DNA from: Marivita sp.
Lineage (GTDB): Bacteria > Pseudomonadota > Alphaproteobacteria > Rhodobacterales > Rhodobacteraceae
DNA: 64,000 nt
Reading direction: 5' to 3'
Assembly (NCBI RefSeq): GCF_020055675.1
Contig: NZ_JAIPUS010000010.1
Location: forward strand, 1-64,000
In this document: positions 1-8,017 of the stretch, in pieces
How positions within the stretch are numbered: the stretch's first letter is position 1
Layout: every line of letters starts with the position of its first letter
Made by a program: the position numbers and the translations under genes
Notes under the pieces: model-generated
The model's database searches: none
The model's input: only the letters and a program-made list of their open reading frames with translations
What the model was told of the DNA's origin: nothing

Positions 1-385
1 CGATCGCAAAGCCCGACGCCCACCCGAGGCCTGGACCAACCTCGAAGCACCCATCGACTTGGCCGAGGCGCTGCACGCAACCGATGGCGACGTGCCCCGG
101 CTGGTGGATTGCCTGACCCTGTGGCTCACCAATCTGATGCTGGACGAGGCCGATTGGCGGGCCGAGACCGACACGCTGATCAAGACACTGGCCGAGCAAA
201 GCGCGCCGGTCGTGCTGGTGTCCAACGAAGTCGGTTTTGGTATCGTCCCCGAAAACAAGCTGGCCCGCGCGTTTCGCGATGCGGCAGGTCAGGTCAATCA
301 GGCCGTGGCCGCCGCCTGTGAAGAAGTCTGGCTTGCCGTGGCGGGTCACCCTGTGAAGGTAAAACCCAATGACACTCCTTTCTGA
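1..385 (+). CDS. cobU: Bifunctional adenosylcobinamide kinase / guanylyltransferase, C-terminal part
   Basis: Only the last 127 or so residues are in the window, with the frame open at the left edge. The enzyme phosphorylates adenosylcobinamide and transfers GMP to it, making adenosylcobinamide-GDP for the nucleotide loop of cobalamin. Seen: a stretch starting RRPPEAWTNLEAPIDLAEAL, then VDCLTLWLTNLM and VLVSNEVGFGIVPEN, which are typical of the CobU/CobP C-terminal half. The Walker A and the GMP-accepting His would lie outside the window. The end overlaps the start of cobT by 17 nt, and cobT is followed by cobS, so this is a compact cobalamin operon. The call is firm because all three partners are present in order. 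Confidence 0.93.
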   Translation, partial: DRKARRPPEAWTNLEAPIDLAEALHATDGDVPRLVDCLTLWLTNLMLDEADWRAETDTLIKTLAEQSAPVVLVSNEVGFGIVPENKLARAFRDAAGQVNQAVAAACEEVWLAVAGHPVKVKPNDTPF

Positions 386-1385
386 AATCCAGTCGTTGGC
401 GGCTGTCGAAACGCTTGCCGAAACCCTGCCTTCGCATGATACCGATTCGGTGCGTGCGGCCATCGACCGTCAGAACAGCCTGACCAAACCGCCGGGTTCC
501 CTTGGCCGGCTCGAAGGCCTGGCGGCTTTCATGGCCGGGTGGCAGGGCACGGCCCGCCCAACGATTGACCGTGCGCAAGCGGTTGTTTTTGCGGGGAACC
601 ACGGTGTTTGCGCACAGGGCGTGAACCCGTTCCCGCAAGACGTCACCGCACAGATGGTGGCGAATTTTGAAAATGGCGGGGCGGCCATCAACCAACTCTG
701 TCGAGCGACCGGCGCCGAGCTTTCGGTCGTTGCGCTGGACCTTGACCAGCCGACGGGTGACATCACCCAAGGGCCCGCCATGTCCGAGCAGGAAACGCTC
801 GTGGCGATGCGGCGCGGGGCCGCGGCCGTGGAGGCGCGGGCGAATGTGCTTGTCCTAGGCGAGATGGGTATCGGCAATTCGACAATCGCCGCGGCCTTGG
901 CCTTGGCGGGTTTCGGAGGTGGCGCCGAAGACTGGGTCGGCCGCGGCACCGGCTCTGACAAGGCCGGTCTCGCGCGGAAAACCGATGCGGTCGCCCGCGC
1001 TGTCGCGCGTCACGCGGACGCGACTGGCCTGGGTATGCTGGCCGCATTGGGTGGGCGCGAACAGGCCGCGATCTGCGGTGCCGTGCTTGGGGCGCGGGCG
1101 CTGCGCATTCCGGTGATCCTCGACGGGTTCATTTGCACTGCCGCGACGGTGCCTCTTTACAAGGTTGACCGGCGTTTTCTTGATCATTGCGTCGTGGGCC
1201 ATCTGAGCCGCGAACCCGGACATGCGCGGCTGATTTCCGCGTTGCAGCAAGAGCCGATACTCTCTCTCGATATGGCGCTGGGCGAAGGGTCCGGAGCGGC
1301 GCTTGCCCTGGGCGTGCTGCGTGCCGCGCTGGACTGTCACAATGGCATGGCAACATTCGGGGAAGCCGGCGTAGCGGACGCATGA
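369..1385 (+). CDS. cobT: Nicotinate-nucleotide--dimethylbenzimidazole phosphoribosyltransferase
   Basis: Makes alpha-ribazole phosphate, the activated lower ligand of cobalamin, from dimethylbenzimidazole and nicotinate mononucleotide. The protein is 338 residues, normal for the family. Seen: KPPGSLGRLE near residue 40, FAGNHGV near residue 75, the GEMGIGNST phosphate-binding stretch near residue 165, and NGMATFGEAGV at the C-terminus, where the family's catalytic Glu lies. The start lies inside the end of cobU, and the stop overlaps the cobS start (ATGA), so translation is probably coupled. No cobalamin riboswitch is visible; it would lie upstream of the window if present. Confidence 0.97.
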   Translation: MTLLSEIQSLAAVETLAETLPSHDTDSVRAAIDRQNSLTKPPGSLGRLEGLAAFMAGWQGTARPTIDRAQAVVFAGNHGVCAQGVNPFPQDVTAQMVANFENGGAAINQLCRATGAELSVVALDLDQPTGDITQGPAMSEQETLVAMRRGAAAVEARANVLVLGEMGIGNSTIAAALALAGFGGGAEDWVGRGTGSDKAGLARKTDAVARAVARHADATGLGMLAALGGREQAAICGAVLGARALRIPVILDGFICTAATVPLYKVDRRFLDHCVVGHLSREPGHARLISALQQEPILSLDMALGEGSGAALALGVLRAALDCHNGMATFGEAGVADA

Positions 1386-2116
1386 GCCTGGGAACGCGCT
1401 TGGCCGAACTGCAGGTGGCGATCATGCTGCTGACACGTCTTCCGGCGGGGAAGATCAATGGCGCGGTGCCGGACCTGGCGGCGGCGCGGTGGGCCTTCCC
1501 CATTGTCGGGGGGCTCATCGGCTTCTTGACCTGGCTTGCCTATGCGGGCGCCCTGGCCATTGGCGCGCCGCCTGCAATCGCCGCGGTGTTGGCCGTGGCT
1601 GCCTTGACGTTGCTCACCGGTGCGCTGCATTTCGACGGGCTTGCGGACTATGCTGATGGTATCGGTGGCGGCCGGGACAAGGCCCATGCCCTCGAAATCA
1701 TGCGAGACAGCCGCGTCGGCAGCTATGGTATGCTGGCAATGATCATCGTGGTCGGTCTGTGGACCGTCTCGGTCAAGACCGCGGACCCCGGCCCGCTGGC
1801 CTTTGTGGGCGCCGCAATGCTGAGCCGTGCGGGAATGGTCGTCGTGCAGGAAATATTGCCCCCGGCGCGGCCTGACGGGATGGCGCAGTTGGCATCCGGA
1901 CAGTCCCGGGCGGCGCGGGTCGTTCTGGCAGCGGTGGCCGTTGGCGCATTGCTGTTCTGGACTGTGCCTCTTGGCGTCTGCATTGCCGCGGTGACAGTGG
2001 TTGCGTGGCAGGCGCGCCGCAAGATCGGTGGCCAGACCGGCGATGTCCTTGGGGCTGTGCAACTTCTGTCAGAGACGGCGATCTGGGTTGCGCTTGCGTG
2101 TATGGCAGGGTCGTGA
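1382..2116 (+). CDS. cobS: Adenosylcobinamide-GDP ribazoletransferase (cobalamin synthase)
   Basis: Inner-membrane enzyme that joins adenosylcobinamide-GDP to alpha-ribazole (phosphate), the last assembly step of cobalamin. The 244-residue protein has several hydrophobic segments (about residues 30-60, 65-80, 115-135, 185-215). It carries the family motif HFDGLADYADGIGGG near residue 83, with the acidic residues expected to bind divalent metal. The start at 1382 is chosen because ATG overlaps the cobT stop (ATGA). A longer upstream frame exists, but it runs through cobT and is not needed. This is the last gene of the operon; the next gene is convergent. Confidence 0.95.
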   Translation: MSLGTRLAELQVAIMLLTRLPAGKINGAVPDLAAARWAFPIVGGLIGFLTWLAYAGALAIGAPPAIAAVLAVAALTLLTGALHFDGLADYADGIGGGRDKAHALEIMRDSRVGSYGMLAMIIVVGLWTVSVKTADPGPLAFVGAAMLSRAGMVVVQEILPPARPDGMAQLASGQSRAARVVLAAVAVGALLFWTVPLGVCIAAVTVVAWQARRKIGGQTGDVLGAVQLLSETAIWVALACMAGS

Positions 2117-2316
2117 CAGCCGTCGCTGCACGTGAAAGTCGGGGGTCCCGGTCGAGGGGCGCAAGCCGTCCTTGCCGCAGGGAGCGACATCCACGCGGTG
2201 ATGCTGCTCAGTGACGGACTGCACAAACCATGGGCCGTCCTGCGGCGCTCACATGGCGGTCGTGTCCCGGTGTGCTGCGTGCCGGTCTTCCGTGCCAGGC
2301 AGGACGGATCAAGACG
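2117..2316. other. Convergent intergenic gap
   Basis: This 200 bp stretch lies between the end of cobS and the end of the leftward symporter gene. It holds short GC-rich frames that resemble nothing recognisable. No hairpin followed by a T-tract was found, so how the two converging transcripts end is not clear. Confidence 0.6.
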
Positions 2317-3789
2317 CTACCAGGCCCCCATCCGGTCAAGTTCGGGGCGCAGCGTGCCCTTGAAATCGAGCGCCTCGGCCCGGGGCCGGGTGACGAGGCT
2401 CACGCCGACAAAGAGCGCCACCGTCACACCGATCACGCTCAGCGCGAGCGTGGGGTCGAAAACGCTTACGCCGGCCCCCATCGCCATCCAGATCGCCGTT
2501 GCCGCGCCGCCCAGGAGCGAGGCCAGCACGCCCAAGGCGGTGCCGCGACGCCAGAAGAAGGCGCCGATCGTCGCGGGCACCGTCACGATCAGACCCGCCG
2601 CCGAAAGGGCTGCCAGTTGATCGACGATCGCCGCCTCGCGCACTGCGAACCCGGCGGCGAAAAGCACCACCAGAACAACCACCACGCGGCCGATGAAGAT
2701 CTGGCTTGCGTCGCGCCCGTCGCCCTGGCGCAGAAGGTCGCGCGCGACCATCGAGCCCAGCGTCAACGCGATGGAATCGAGCGTGGACACCGCGGCTGAC
2801 AGGATCCCGACGATCAGCAAGAGGCTGACCGCGACGGGCACCGCCCCCGAGCTCAGCAGCGCCGGCGTCGCGTTGGCCGGGTTATCGAGTCCGGGTGCGA
2901 TCACCAGCGCCGCGAAGCCCCAGATCACCGCGATTAGTGTGAACACCAGGCCAAAGCCCAGCACCCAGAGGATCATCCGCCGCATCGCGGCCATGTCCTC
3001 GACAACGAAGAGCCGTTGGCTGACCTGCGGGTTGGACAGCGGGAAGAAGAACCATGGCAGCGCCAGCGCGATGAAGGTCGGGAAAGACCAGAGCCCCGGA
3101 CCCGGCACGTCGAGCCACGGGCCGCTCTGCTCTGTCACCTCGGTCGTGAAGGCGTCGAGCCCGCCGATGTAGGAGATCGCGAAACCGACGGCCAAAACCC
3201 CTGAAACCAGCATCACCGCCGACTGGCCCGCGTCGGTCCAGGCGACCGCACGAAGACCGGCTGCCAGGGTCCAGAAGATGGCCAGTACCGCGCCGATGGC
3301 GATCGCCACCGGCAGGCTGATCTCGCCACCTGTCACGCCGGACAACAAAAGCCCGATCCCGGCCATTTGGGTCGTGCAGTAGGGCATCAGGAAGATCAGG
3401 CTCAGTACCGCCACAAGCCGCGCGATGTTGCGGTCGCCATAGCGCGCGCCCAGCATCTCGGCGGGGGTGATGAAGCCCCATTTCTGCGCTGCCAGCCAGA
3501 AGCGCGGACCGAAGACGACCAGAAGCGTGAGGCCGGAAAAATAGACCAGTTCGAACCCGAGCGCGCCGATCCCGCCACGATACGTCAGCCCGGTCAGCAC
3601 CACGAGCATGAACGCCGAATAGGTTGTCGCGGCGTAGGACAGCCCCGAAACCATTCCGCCAAGACGCCGACCGCCAAGATAGTAGTCGGACGCGGTCCCG
3701 GTATTGCCACGCGCCGCCGCGTAGACGATGGCTCCGCCGATCACCGCAAAGGCGATCACCGCGCCCCAGACGAGATAGGGGTCGATCAT
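2317..3789 (-). CDS. Sodium:solute symporter family (SSS) transporter
   Basis: A 490-residue polytopic membrane protein with about 13 hydrophobic segments. It has the SSS-type N-terminal signature SDYYLGGRRLGG near residue 34, followed by GLSYAATTYSAF, and a conserved SAAVSTLDSIALTLGSM stretch near residue 330 that matches the sodium-site region of the family. SSS proteins carry sugars, amino acids, carboxylates or betaines with sodium; the substrate here cannot be read from sequence. Its start is 3 nt after the stop of a 59-residue membrane protein, which in turn follows the egtD-like gene on the same strand. A role in moving histidine or a histidine betaine is therefore a reasonable inference, not a demonstrated one. 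Confidence 0.9.
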   Translation of the reverse strand: MIDPYLVWGAVIAFAVIGGAIVYAAARGNTGTASDYYLGGRRLGGMVSGLSYAATTYSAFMLVVLTGLTYRGGIGALGFELVYFSGLTLLVVFGPRFWLAAQKWGFITPAEMLGARYGDRNIARLVAVLSLIFLMPYCTTQMAGIGLLLSGVTGGEISLPVAIAIGAVLAIFWTLAAGLRAVAWTDAGQSAVMLVSGVLAVGFAISYIGGLDAFTTEVTEQSGPWLDVPGPGLWSFPTFIALALPWFFFPLSNPQVSQRLFVVEDMAAMRRMILWVLGFGLVFTLIAVIWGFAALVIAPGLDNPANATPALLSSGAVPVAVSLLLIVGILSAAVSTLDSIALTLGSMVARDLLRQGDGRDASQIFIGRVVVVLVVLFAAGFAVREAAIVDQLAALSAAGLIVTVPATIGAFFWRRGTALGVLASLLGGAATAIWMAMGAGVSVFDPTLALSVIGVTVALFVGVSLVTRPRAEALDFKGTLRPELDRMGAW

Positions 3790-3792
3790 GGC

Positions 3793-3972
3793 TCAGACCC
3801 TCCAGCGCGAGACGCCGCCAACGATCAGCACGACGATGGCCACGCCGAAGGCGGACCAGAACCAGAAGACGTCCAGGGCGGCTGCGCTGCCGCCAAGCAG
3901 CCCGTAAGGCACCGTGATGCCGGCGAGGATGACCGCGCCCACGAGCACCAGCCAGGTTGTGAATCCGTTCAT
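3793..3972 (-). CDS. Small two-helix membrane protein, probable symporter partner
   Basis: A 59-residue protein with two hydrophobic segments (about 5-25 and 34-53) separated by a short loop, ending in a basic tail (SRWRV). The frame is open further upstream to 4044, but the ATG at 3972 has GGA about 8 nt before it and begins the hydrophobic part, so it is preferred. Several sodium:solute symporters are encoded next to small membrane proteins (for example YhdT with PanF). Here the spacing to the symporter start is 3 nt, which suggests coupled translation and a shared complex. Family membership beyond this is not recognised. Confidence 0.72.
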   Translation of the reverse strand: MNGFTTWLVLVGAVILAGITVPYGLLGGSAAALDVFWFWSAFGVAIVVLIVGGVSRWRV

Positions 3973-4065
3973 CTGTTCCGATCCCGTTCGTTTCATGCTG
4001 CCACGCGGCACCCCGAAGTTTACAGGACCGGGGCAGGCTTTCAACTGGCCGCCGTGCCGATTGTG

Positions 4066-5022
4066 TCAGGTGCGGTGCAGGATCGCGACCGCGAAGAGCG
4101 CCTGCGGGTCCGTCAGAACCTCGGCCAGGTGCCAGCCCGCCGTCCGGGCCAGCTCCGACAGGCTCTCGACGGAGTATTTGTGGCTGTTCTCCGTATGGAT
4201 CGTTTCGCCCGCTGCGAATTCCACGACATGATCGCCGATCTGCACGCTTTGGTCTTCAAGGCTTTGCAGATGCATCTCCACCCGGGCCTCTGTCGCGTTC
4301 CAGATCGCCTTGTGCCGGAATGTCTCGAGGTCGAACTCGGCTCCGGCCTCGCGGTTGAGCCGCCTGAGAAGATTGAGATTGAAACGGGCCGTCACCCCGC
4401 TGGCATCGTCATAGGCCGCAACGAGTGTCTCGGGCGCCTTTACCAGATCGACGCCGAGGATCAGCGTGTCGTGATCCGGCCATTCACCCAGCCGCATCAA
4501 CAGCGCCCGCGCGGCATCAGGACTCAGGTTGCCGATGGTCGAGCCGGGAAAGAACCCGACAACCGGCTGCCCCCCGAGATCGGGCAGGGGGACGGGCTGC
4601 ATGAAGTCGGCGACCACCGGCCGGACATCGAGGCGGGGAAAGTCCGTGGCGAGCTCTGCTGCCGAGGCGTGCAGGAAATCCTCCGAGATATCGACGGGCA
4701 CATAGGTGGAAAGGCCTTTCAGCCCGTTCAGCAGCAAGCGCGTCTTGACGCTCGCGCCACTGCCGAGTTCCACAAGCGCGGCGCCTGCGGGCACATGCGC
4801 CTCTATCCGTGCCAGCCCGGTCTCCAGGATCGCGCGTTCGGTTCTCGACGGGTAGTATTCGGACAGCTGCGTGATCTCTTCGAAGATCGCGCTGCCGCGG
4901 TCGTCGTAAAACCATTTCGGCGAAAGCCCCTTGGGGCTGCGTGACATCCCCGCGATCACATCCGAGTAAAGGGCGCTGTTGCCGATTTCCGGTTTGCGAG
5001 GCTCCATCGTGCGTGCATCCAT
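4066..5022 (-). CDS. egtD: L-histidine N-alpha-trimethyltransferase (EgtD family)
   Basis: Predicted to transfer three methyl groups from SAM to the amino group of histidine, giving hercynine (histidine betaine). The 318-residue protein lines up almost residue for residue with mycobacterial EgtD. Tyr39, Phe47 and Tyr56 occur at the same numbers, followed by the SAM motif VELGSGAS near 84-91, Asn165 in GSTIGNLSP, Tyr204, and Glu278/Ser280 in IHTENSHKY. The last two correspond to the pair that reads the imidazole ring, so histidine is the expected substrate. Start 5022 is chosen for GGAG 5 nt upstream; the frame is open to 5046. No EgtB, EgtC or EgtE gene is nearby, which is odd for an ergothioneine pathway. 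The gene is divergent from an oxygenase and two methyltransferases. Confidence 0.9.
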   Translation of the reverse strand: MDARTMEPRKPEIGNSALYSDVIAGMSRSPKGLSPKWFYDDRGSAIFEEITQLSEYYPSRTERAILETGLARIEAHVPAGAALVELGSGASVKTRLLLNGLKGLSTYVPVDISEDFLHASAAELATDFPRLDVRPVVADFMQPVPLPDLGGQPVVGFFPGSTIGNLSPDAARALLMRLGEWPDHDTLILGVDLVKAPETLVAAYDDASGVTARFNLNLLRRLNREAGAEFDLETFRHKAIWNATEARVEMHLQSLEDQSVQIGDHVVEFAAGETIHTENSHKYSVESLSELARTAGWHLAEVLTDPQALFAVAILHRT

Positions 5023-5156
5023 GATATCTCCGATCGGTTGTGGCAACCCGACGTGACCTAACCCGCCGGATCGAAATATCCAGCCGATGCCGGTATCCGG
5101 CTTGCCGGTGCGGCGTGATGCTTTAGGTCCGTGCGCAGATGATGAAAGGACCCGAC
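5023..5156. promoter_or_regulatory. Divergent promoter region between egtD-like and oxygenase genes
   Basis: These 134 bp separate two outward-facing start codons and must hold the promoters of both units unless each is read from further away. The egtD ribosome site (CTCC on the plus strand, 5028-5031) and the oxygenase site AAAGGA (5145-5150) are clear. No convincing -35/-10 pair or operator palindrome was found by eye. The shared region suggests the two arms could be controlled together. Confidence 0.5.
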
Positions 5157-6143
5157 ATGGCCGAAACGACCACGCCCGAGAGCGATGCCACCGATGTGAG
5201 CCAACCCTGGGATCAGGACAACCAGGCCTGGTGGGACTGGTATGTCAGTCTTGCGGAGAACGATGGCGCCGACGAGGCGGTCCTCGCCGCTGCGCCCTTG
5301 CCGGATGTGGCGATCCCGACAGATGACGAGGTCATCGCGGAACTGGCGGCGCCCTACACCCTGACCGAAGACCAGATCGCGTTTTTCCGGGAAAACGGCT
5401 TCATCAAGCTCAAGAAGGTGTTTTCGCCGGGGACTGTTCTGAAGCTGCGGGCCGAGTTGATCCGGTTGTTGAAGGCTGAATTCGATGTCGACCCGGACAC
5501 CGGCGCGCGCGACCGGTTCCTGAGCCTCGAAATGGTCTGGCCGGATAATCCGCTGCTGCGGGCCTATGTTCTGTCGCCCCGTCTGGGGCAGATTTCGGCG
5601 GACCTGCTGGAGGTGCCGGCGGTGCGGCTGTACCATGACAACGTTCTCGCCAAACAGGCCGGGTGCGGGCGCACGCCGTGGCATTTCGACGATCATCACT
5701 TCCCGCTCGATACGCATGACGTCGTGACCGCCTGGGCCCCGGCCCAGCCGATCCCTGTGGAGATGGGACCGCTGGCCTTCGCCTACCCGCTGGACGTGCA
5801 CAAGCTGGTCGATGCGGTGACCTTCGAAAAGACGGGCACCGGCTATGATCGTGGCGTGGCCGAGGTGTTTGCCCGCAACGGCGTGACCGTGGACGAGACC
5901 CCGTTCGAGATGGGCGAGGTCAGCTTTCATCACAACCTGAATTTCCACACCGCCGCGCGCAATCGCACGGATCGCAGTCGGGTGGTTCTGGCCAACACCT
6001 ATTACGCTGACGGCGCGCGTATCGTGGATGCACCGACGATGGTGTCCGGCGACTGGCAGAAATTCATGCCGGGTGTCGGGCCGGGTGATATCGCGGCCAG
6101 TCCGCTCAACCCGGTCTGCTGGCCGGTCGGGGATGCCGAATGA
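5157..6143 (+). CDS. Phytanoyl-CoA dioxygenase (PhyH) family Fe(II)/2-oxoglutarate oxygenase
   Basis: A 328-residue non-heme iron oxygenase likely to hydroxylate a small molecule. Seen: about 65 acidic residues at the N-terminus, then the PhyH fold beginning YTLTEDQIAFFRENGF. The metal triad is His176-x-Asp178 (WHFDDHHFP) and His264 (NFHTAARN), with Arg275 (DRSR) as the likely 2-oxoglutarate anchor. WAPAQPIPVEMGPLAF is typical of bacterial PhyH proteins. ATG 5157 has AAAGGA 6 nt upstream; ATGs at 5139 and 5142 lack spacing for a site. The stop overlaps the next methyltransferase start. Linkage to an EgtD-like enzyme makes a histidine betaine a plausible substrate, but this is inference; the family also acts on lipids, ectoine and natural products. 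Confidence 0.88.
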   Translation: MAETTTPESDATDVSQPWDQDNQAWWDWYVSLAENDGADEAVLAAAPLPDVAIPTDDEVIAELAAPYTLTEDQIAFFRENGFIKLKKVFSPGTVLKLRAELIRLLKAEFDVDPDTGARDRFLSLEMVWPDNPLLRAYVLSPRLGQISADLLEVPAVRLYHDNVLAKQAGCGRTPWHFDDHHFPLDTHDVVTAWAPAQPIPVEMGPLAFAYPLDVHKLVDAVTFEKTGTGYDRGVAEVFARNGVTVDETPFEMGEVSFHHNLNFHTAARNRTDRSRVVLANTYYADGARIVDAPTMVSGDWQKFMPGVGPGDIAASPLNPVCWPVGDAE

Positions 6144-6982
6144 GCAGCGATATCCTGACGCGCAGCAGCACCCATTGGTCCGAGGCCGGCCGCGCCGGGA
6201 TGGATGCGTTTTACACACTTGCCACCGACGACTACAGGCATCTGGCCGAGGCGCGCGACTGGGCGACCTGGATGTCGGAGGCGCAGTCACGGGCGGGTGG
6301 CCGGTCCCTGCGGCTGCTCGACGTGGCCTGCGGATCGGGCAAGTTTCCCAACGCGCTCGTCCGGCATGCGGGCGTGGCTGAGGCTGGGCTGAACAAGATC
6401 GCAACCGACCTGTTGGACCCTTCGGCGTTTTCCATCGCCGAGGCGCGCGCGGCTCTGCCCGTGCCCTTCGCGGCAAGCGCGGAACATGAAACGACCCTGC
6501 AGGATTTCACTCCGCCGCCGGAGGGGTATGATATCGTCTGGGCGACCCATGCGCTTTACGCCGTGCCCGCCGCGGATCTGCCTGCCGCCGCCCGGCGCTT
6601 CTGCGATGCGATTGGCCCCGGGGGGCGCGGCGTGATTGCCCATAGTGCCGCCGCCGGGCATTACATCGAGTTTCACCGCCGCTATCTTGAGGCTTTCGCC
6701 GCAGCGGAGGTCGCCCCCTATATCTCGGCCGAGGATCTGGCGGCCGCGCTGCGTGACAGCGGTGCCGAGGTTTCGGTAACAGAGGTGCGCTACGAGAGCG
6801 TCGCAGGGCCGGACGATACGGCGGCTGTCGAGGGATACCTGCAACGCTGCGTCTTCGATGACAGTGTTTCGCTCGCGGAGATGCAGGCCCGCGACCCGGT
6901 GACAGAGTGGCTGACGGCGGCGCAGGCCAAGGACGGCTGGCGCTTTCCGCAGCTGGTGCACCTGATGGATATCACCGTCTGA
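6140..6982 (+). CDS. Class I SAM-dependent methyltransferase, substrate unknown (first of two)
   Basis: A 280-residue protein with a Rossmann-type SAM site, LLDVACGSGKFPNAL, near residues 57-71. It has a motif IV region YDIVWATHALYAVP near residue 130 and a GPGGRGVIAHS turn near residue 157. ATG overlaps the stop of the oxygenase gene (ATGA), so the two are probably translated together. It does not resemble its downstream neighbour beyond the fold, so the pair does not look like a recent duplication. No family that would fix the substrate was recognised. Given its neighbours, an N-, O- or carboxyl-methylation of a hydroxylated histidine derivative is a testable guess. Confidence 0.82.
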   Translation: MSSDILTRSSTHWSEAGRAGMDAFYTLATDDYRHLAEARDWATWMSEAQSRAGGRSLRLLDVACGSGKFPNALVRHAGVAEAGLNKIATDLLDPSAFSIAEARAALPVPFAASAEHETTLQDFTPPPEGYDIVWATHALYAVPAADLPAAARRFCDAIGPGGRGVIAHSAAAGHYIEFHRRYLEAFAAAEVAPYISAEDLAAALRDSGAEVSVTEVRYESVAGPDDTAAVEGYLQRCVFDDSVSLAEMQARDPVTEWLTAAQAKDGWRFPQLVHLMDITV

Positions 6983-7007
6983 CCCCCCGAAGAACTGGAG
7001 ATTGCGA

Positions 7008-7910
7008 GTGAATGATCACAGCCCCCTGAGGTCTGCCTGGACCGACAGTCTTGTCCGTGGCCAGCGCCCCGACGCGGCTGCCTTGCGCGCCCATCTGCGG
7101 GCCGTTCATCGTGACCATGCGGGGTTTACCGAAACCTGCGCGCGGGCCTGCTGCGATGCCGCCGGGCGCACCAGCTACGACTGGCTCGCCGAAGCGGTGC
7201 CGGAAACAGACGGAGCACGGGTGCTCGATCTCGCTTGCGGGTCCGGTCCGCTGCTGGACATCCTGCACCATCGCAATGCGGGGCTGCGCCTGACGGGTCT
7301 GGACATGTGCCCGGAAGAACTGGCTCTGGCGCAGGCGCGTTTGCCTGCGGGGTCGGCCGATTTGATGCAGGCCGAAGCGCAGGACATGGAGCGCATTTCG
7401 GACGGGTCGCTTGACGCGGTTCTGTGCCACTGGGCGTTGACGCTGATGGACCCTGTCACGCCGGTGCTTGACGAGGTGCGGCGCGTCCTGGCGCCGGGCG
7501 GGCGGTTCGTGGCGCTGGTGGATGGCCCGATGGAAGCCGCGCCGGGGTATACTGCGGTGCATGATCTCATTTACGGGTATGTGCAGTCTGAACTGCCCGG
7601 CTATGGCGAGATCGATCTGGGCGATCCCCGGATACGCGGAACTGACAGCCTGAGCGATCTGGTTCGCGCTGCCTTTCCCGCCGCGACAGTGACTGTCGAG
7701 ACCAGCGTGGTCACGATGGAGGGCGCCGCCACGGACGTGGCCGAGGCGGCGGCCGGTTTCTTCTATGCGGCGTTCATCCTGTCACCCGCATCGCGCGAGA
7801 AGATGCTGACAGAGCTTGCGGGTCTGCTCTCAACCTCCGGGCCGGGCGGGAGCGCCGTGCCACAAGGCAGCTTCGCAATGCCGATCAACCGGCTTCTGGT
7901 CACGACCTGA
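7008..7910 (+). CDS. Class I SAM-dependent methyltransferase, substrate unknown (second of two)
   Basis: A 300-residue methyltransferase with VLDLACGSGPLLDIL as SAM motif I near residue 72, TGLDMCPEELALAQ as motif II, and CHWALTLMDP then VLAPGGRFVALVDG as motifs IV and V. It is of the ubiE-like type. GTG at 7008 is chosen because GGAG ends 7 nt upstream; the in-frame TTG at 7002 would have only 1 nt of spacing. It starts 25 nt after the previous methyltransferase and ends the plus-strand arm of the divergent cluster. The substrate is unknown. Confidence 0.8.
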   Translation: MNDHSPLRSAWTDSLVRGQRPDAAALRAHLRAVHRDHAGFTETCARACCDAAGRTSYDWLAEAVPETDGARVLDLACGSGPLLDILHHRNAGLRLTGLDMCPEELALAQARLPAGSADLMQAEAQDMERISDGSLDAVLCHWALTLMDPVTPVLDEVRRVLAPGGRFVALVDGPMEAAPGYTAVHDLIYGYVQSELPGYGEIDLGDPRIRGTDSLSDLVRAAFPAATVTVETSVVTMEGAATDVAEAAAGFFYAAFILSPASREKMLTELAGLLSTSGPGGSAVPQGSFAMPINRLLVTT

Positions 7911-8017
7911 CCGTGACGATGCCGATCGCGCTCTGCCTCACGGAGTGCGCGGGCACCATCGAGCGCAAAAGGTGGTCTTGCGGAACGTGACGCGCCTCCG
8001 GGCCTTGGGTCCCGCGG

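Noticed and set aside
3367-6476. Long frames at 3367-4944 (+) and 5058-6476 (-) in the symporter/egtD/oxygenase region.
   Set aside because: They cross the convincing genes on the other strand, are rich in Arg, Pro and Gly, and show no motifs.
6140-7910. The two methyltransferases as a recent gene duplication.
   Set aside because: Apart from the SAM motif (DVACGSG versus DLACGSG) their sequences and lengths do not line up, so they look independently recruited.
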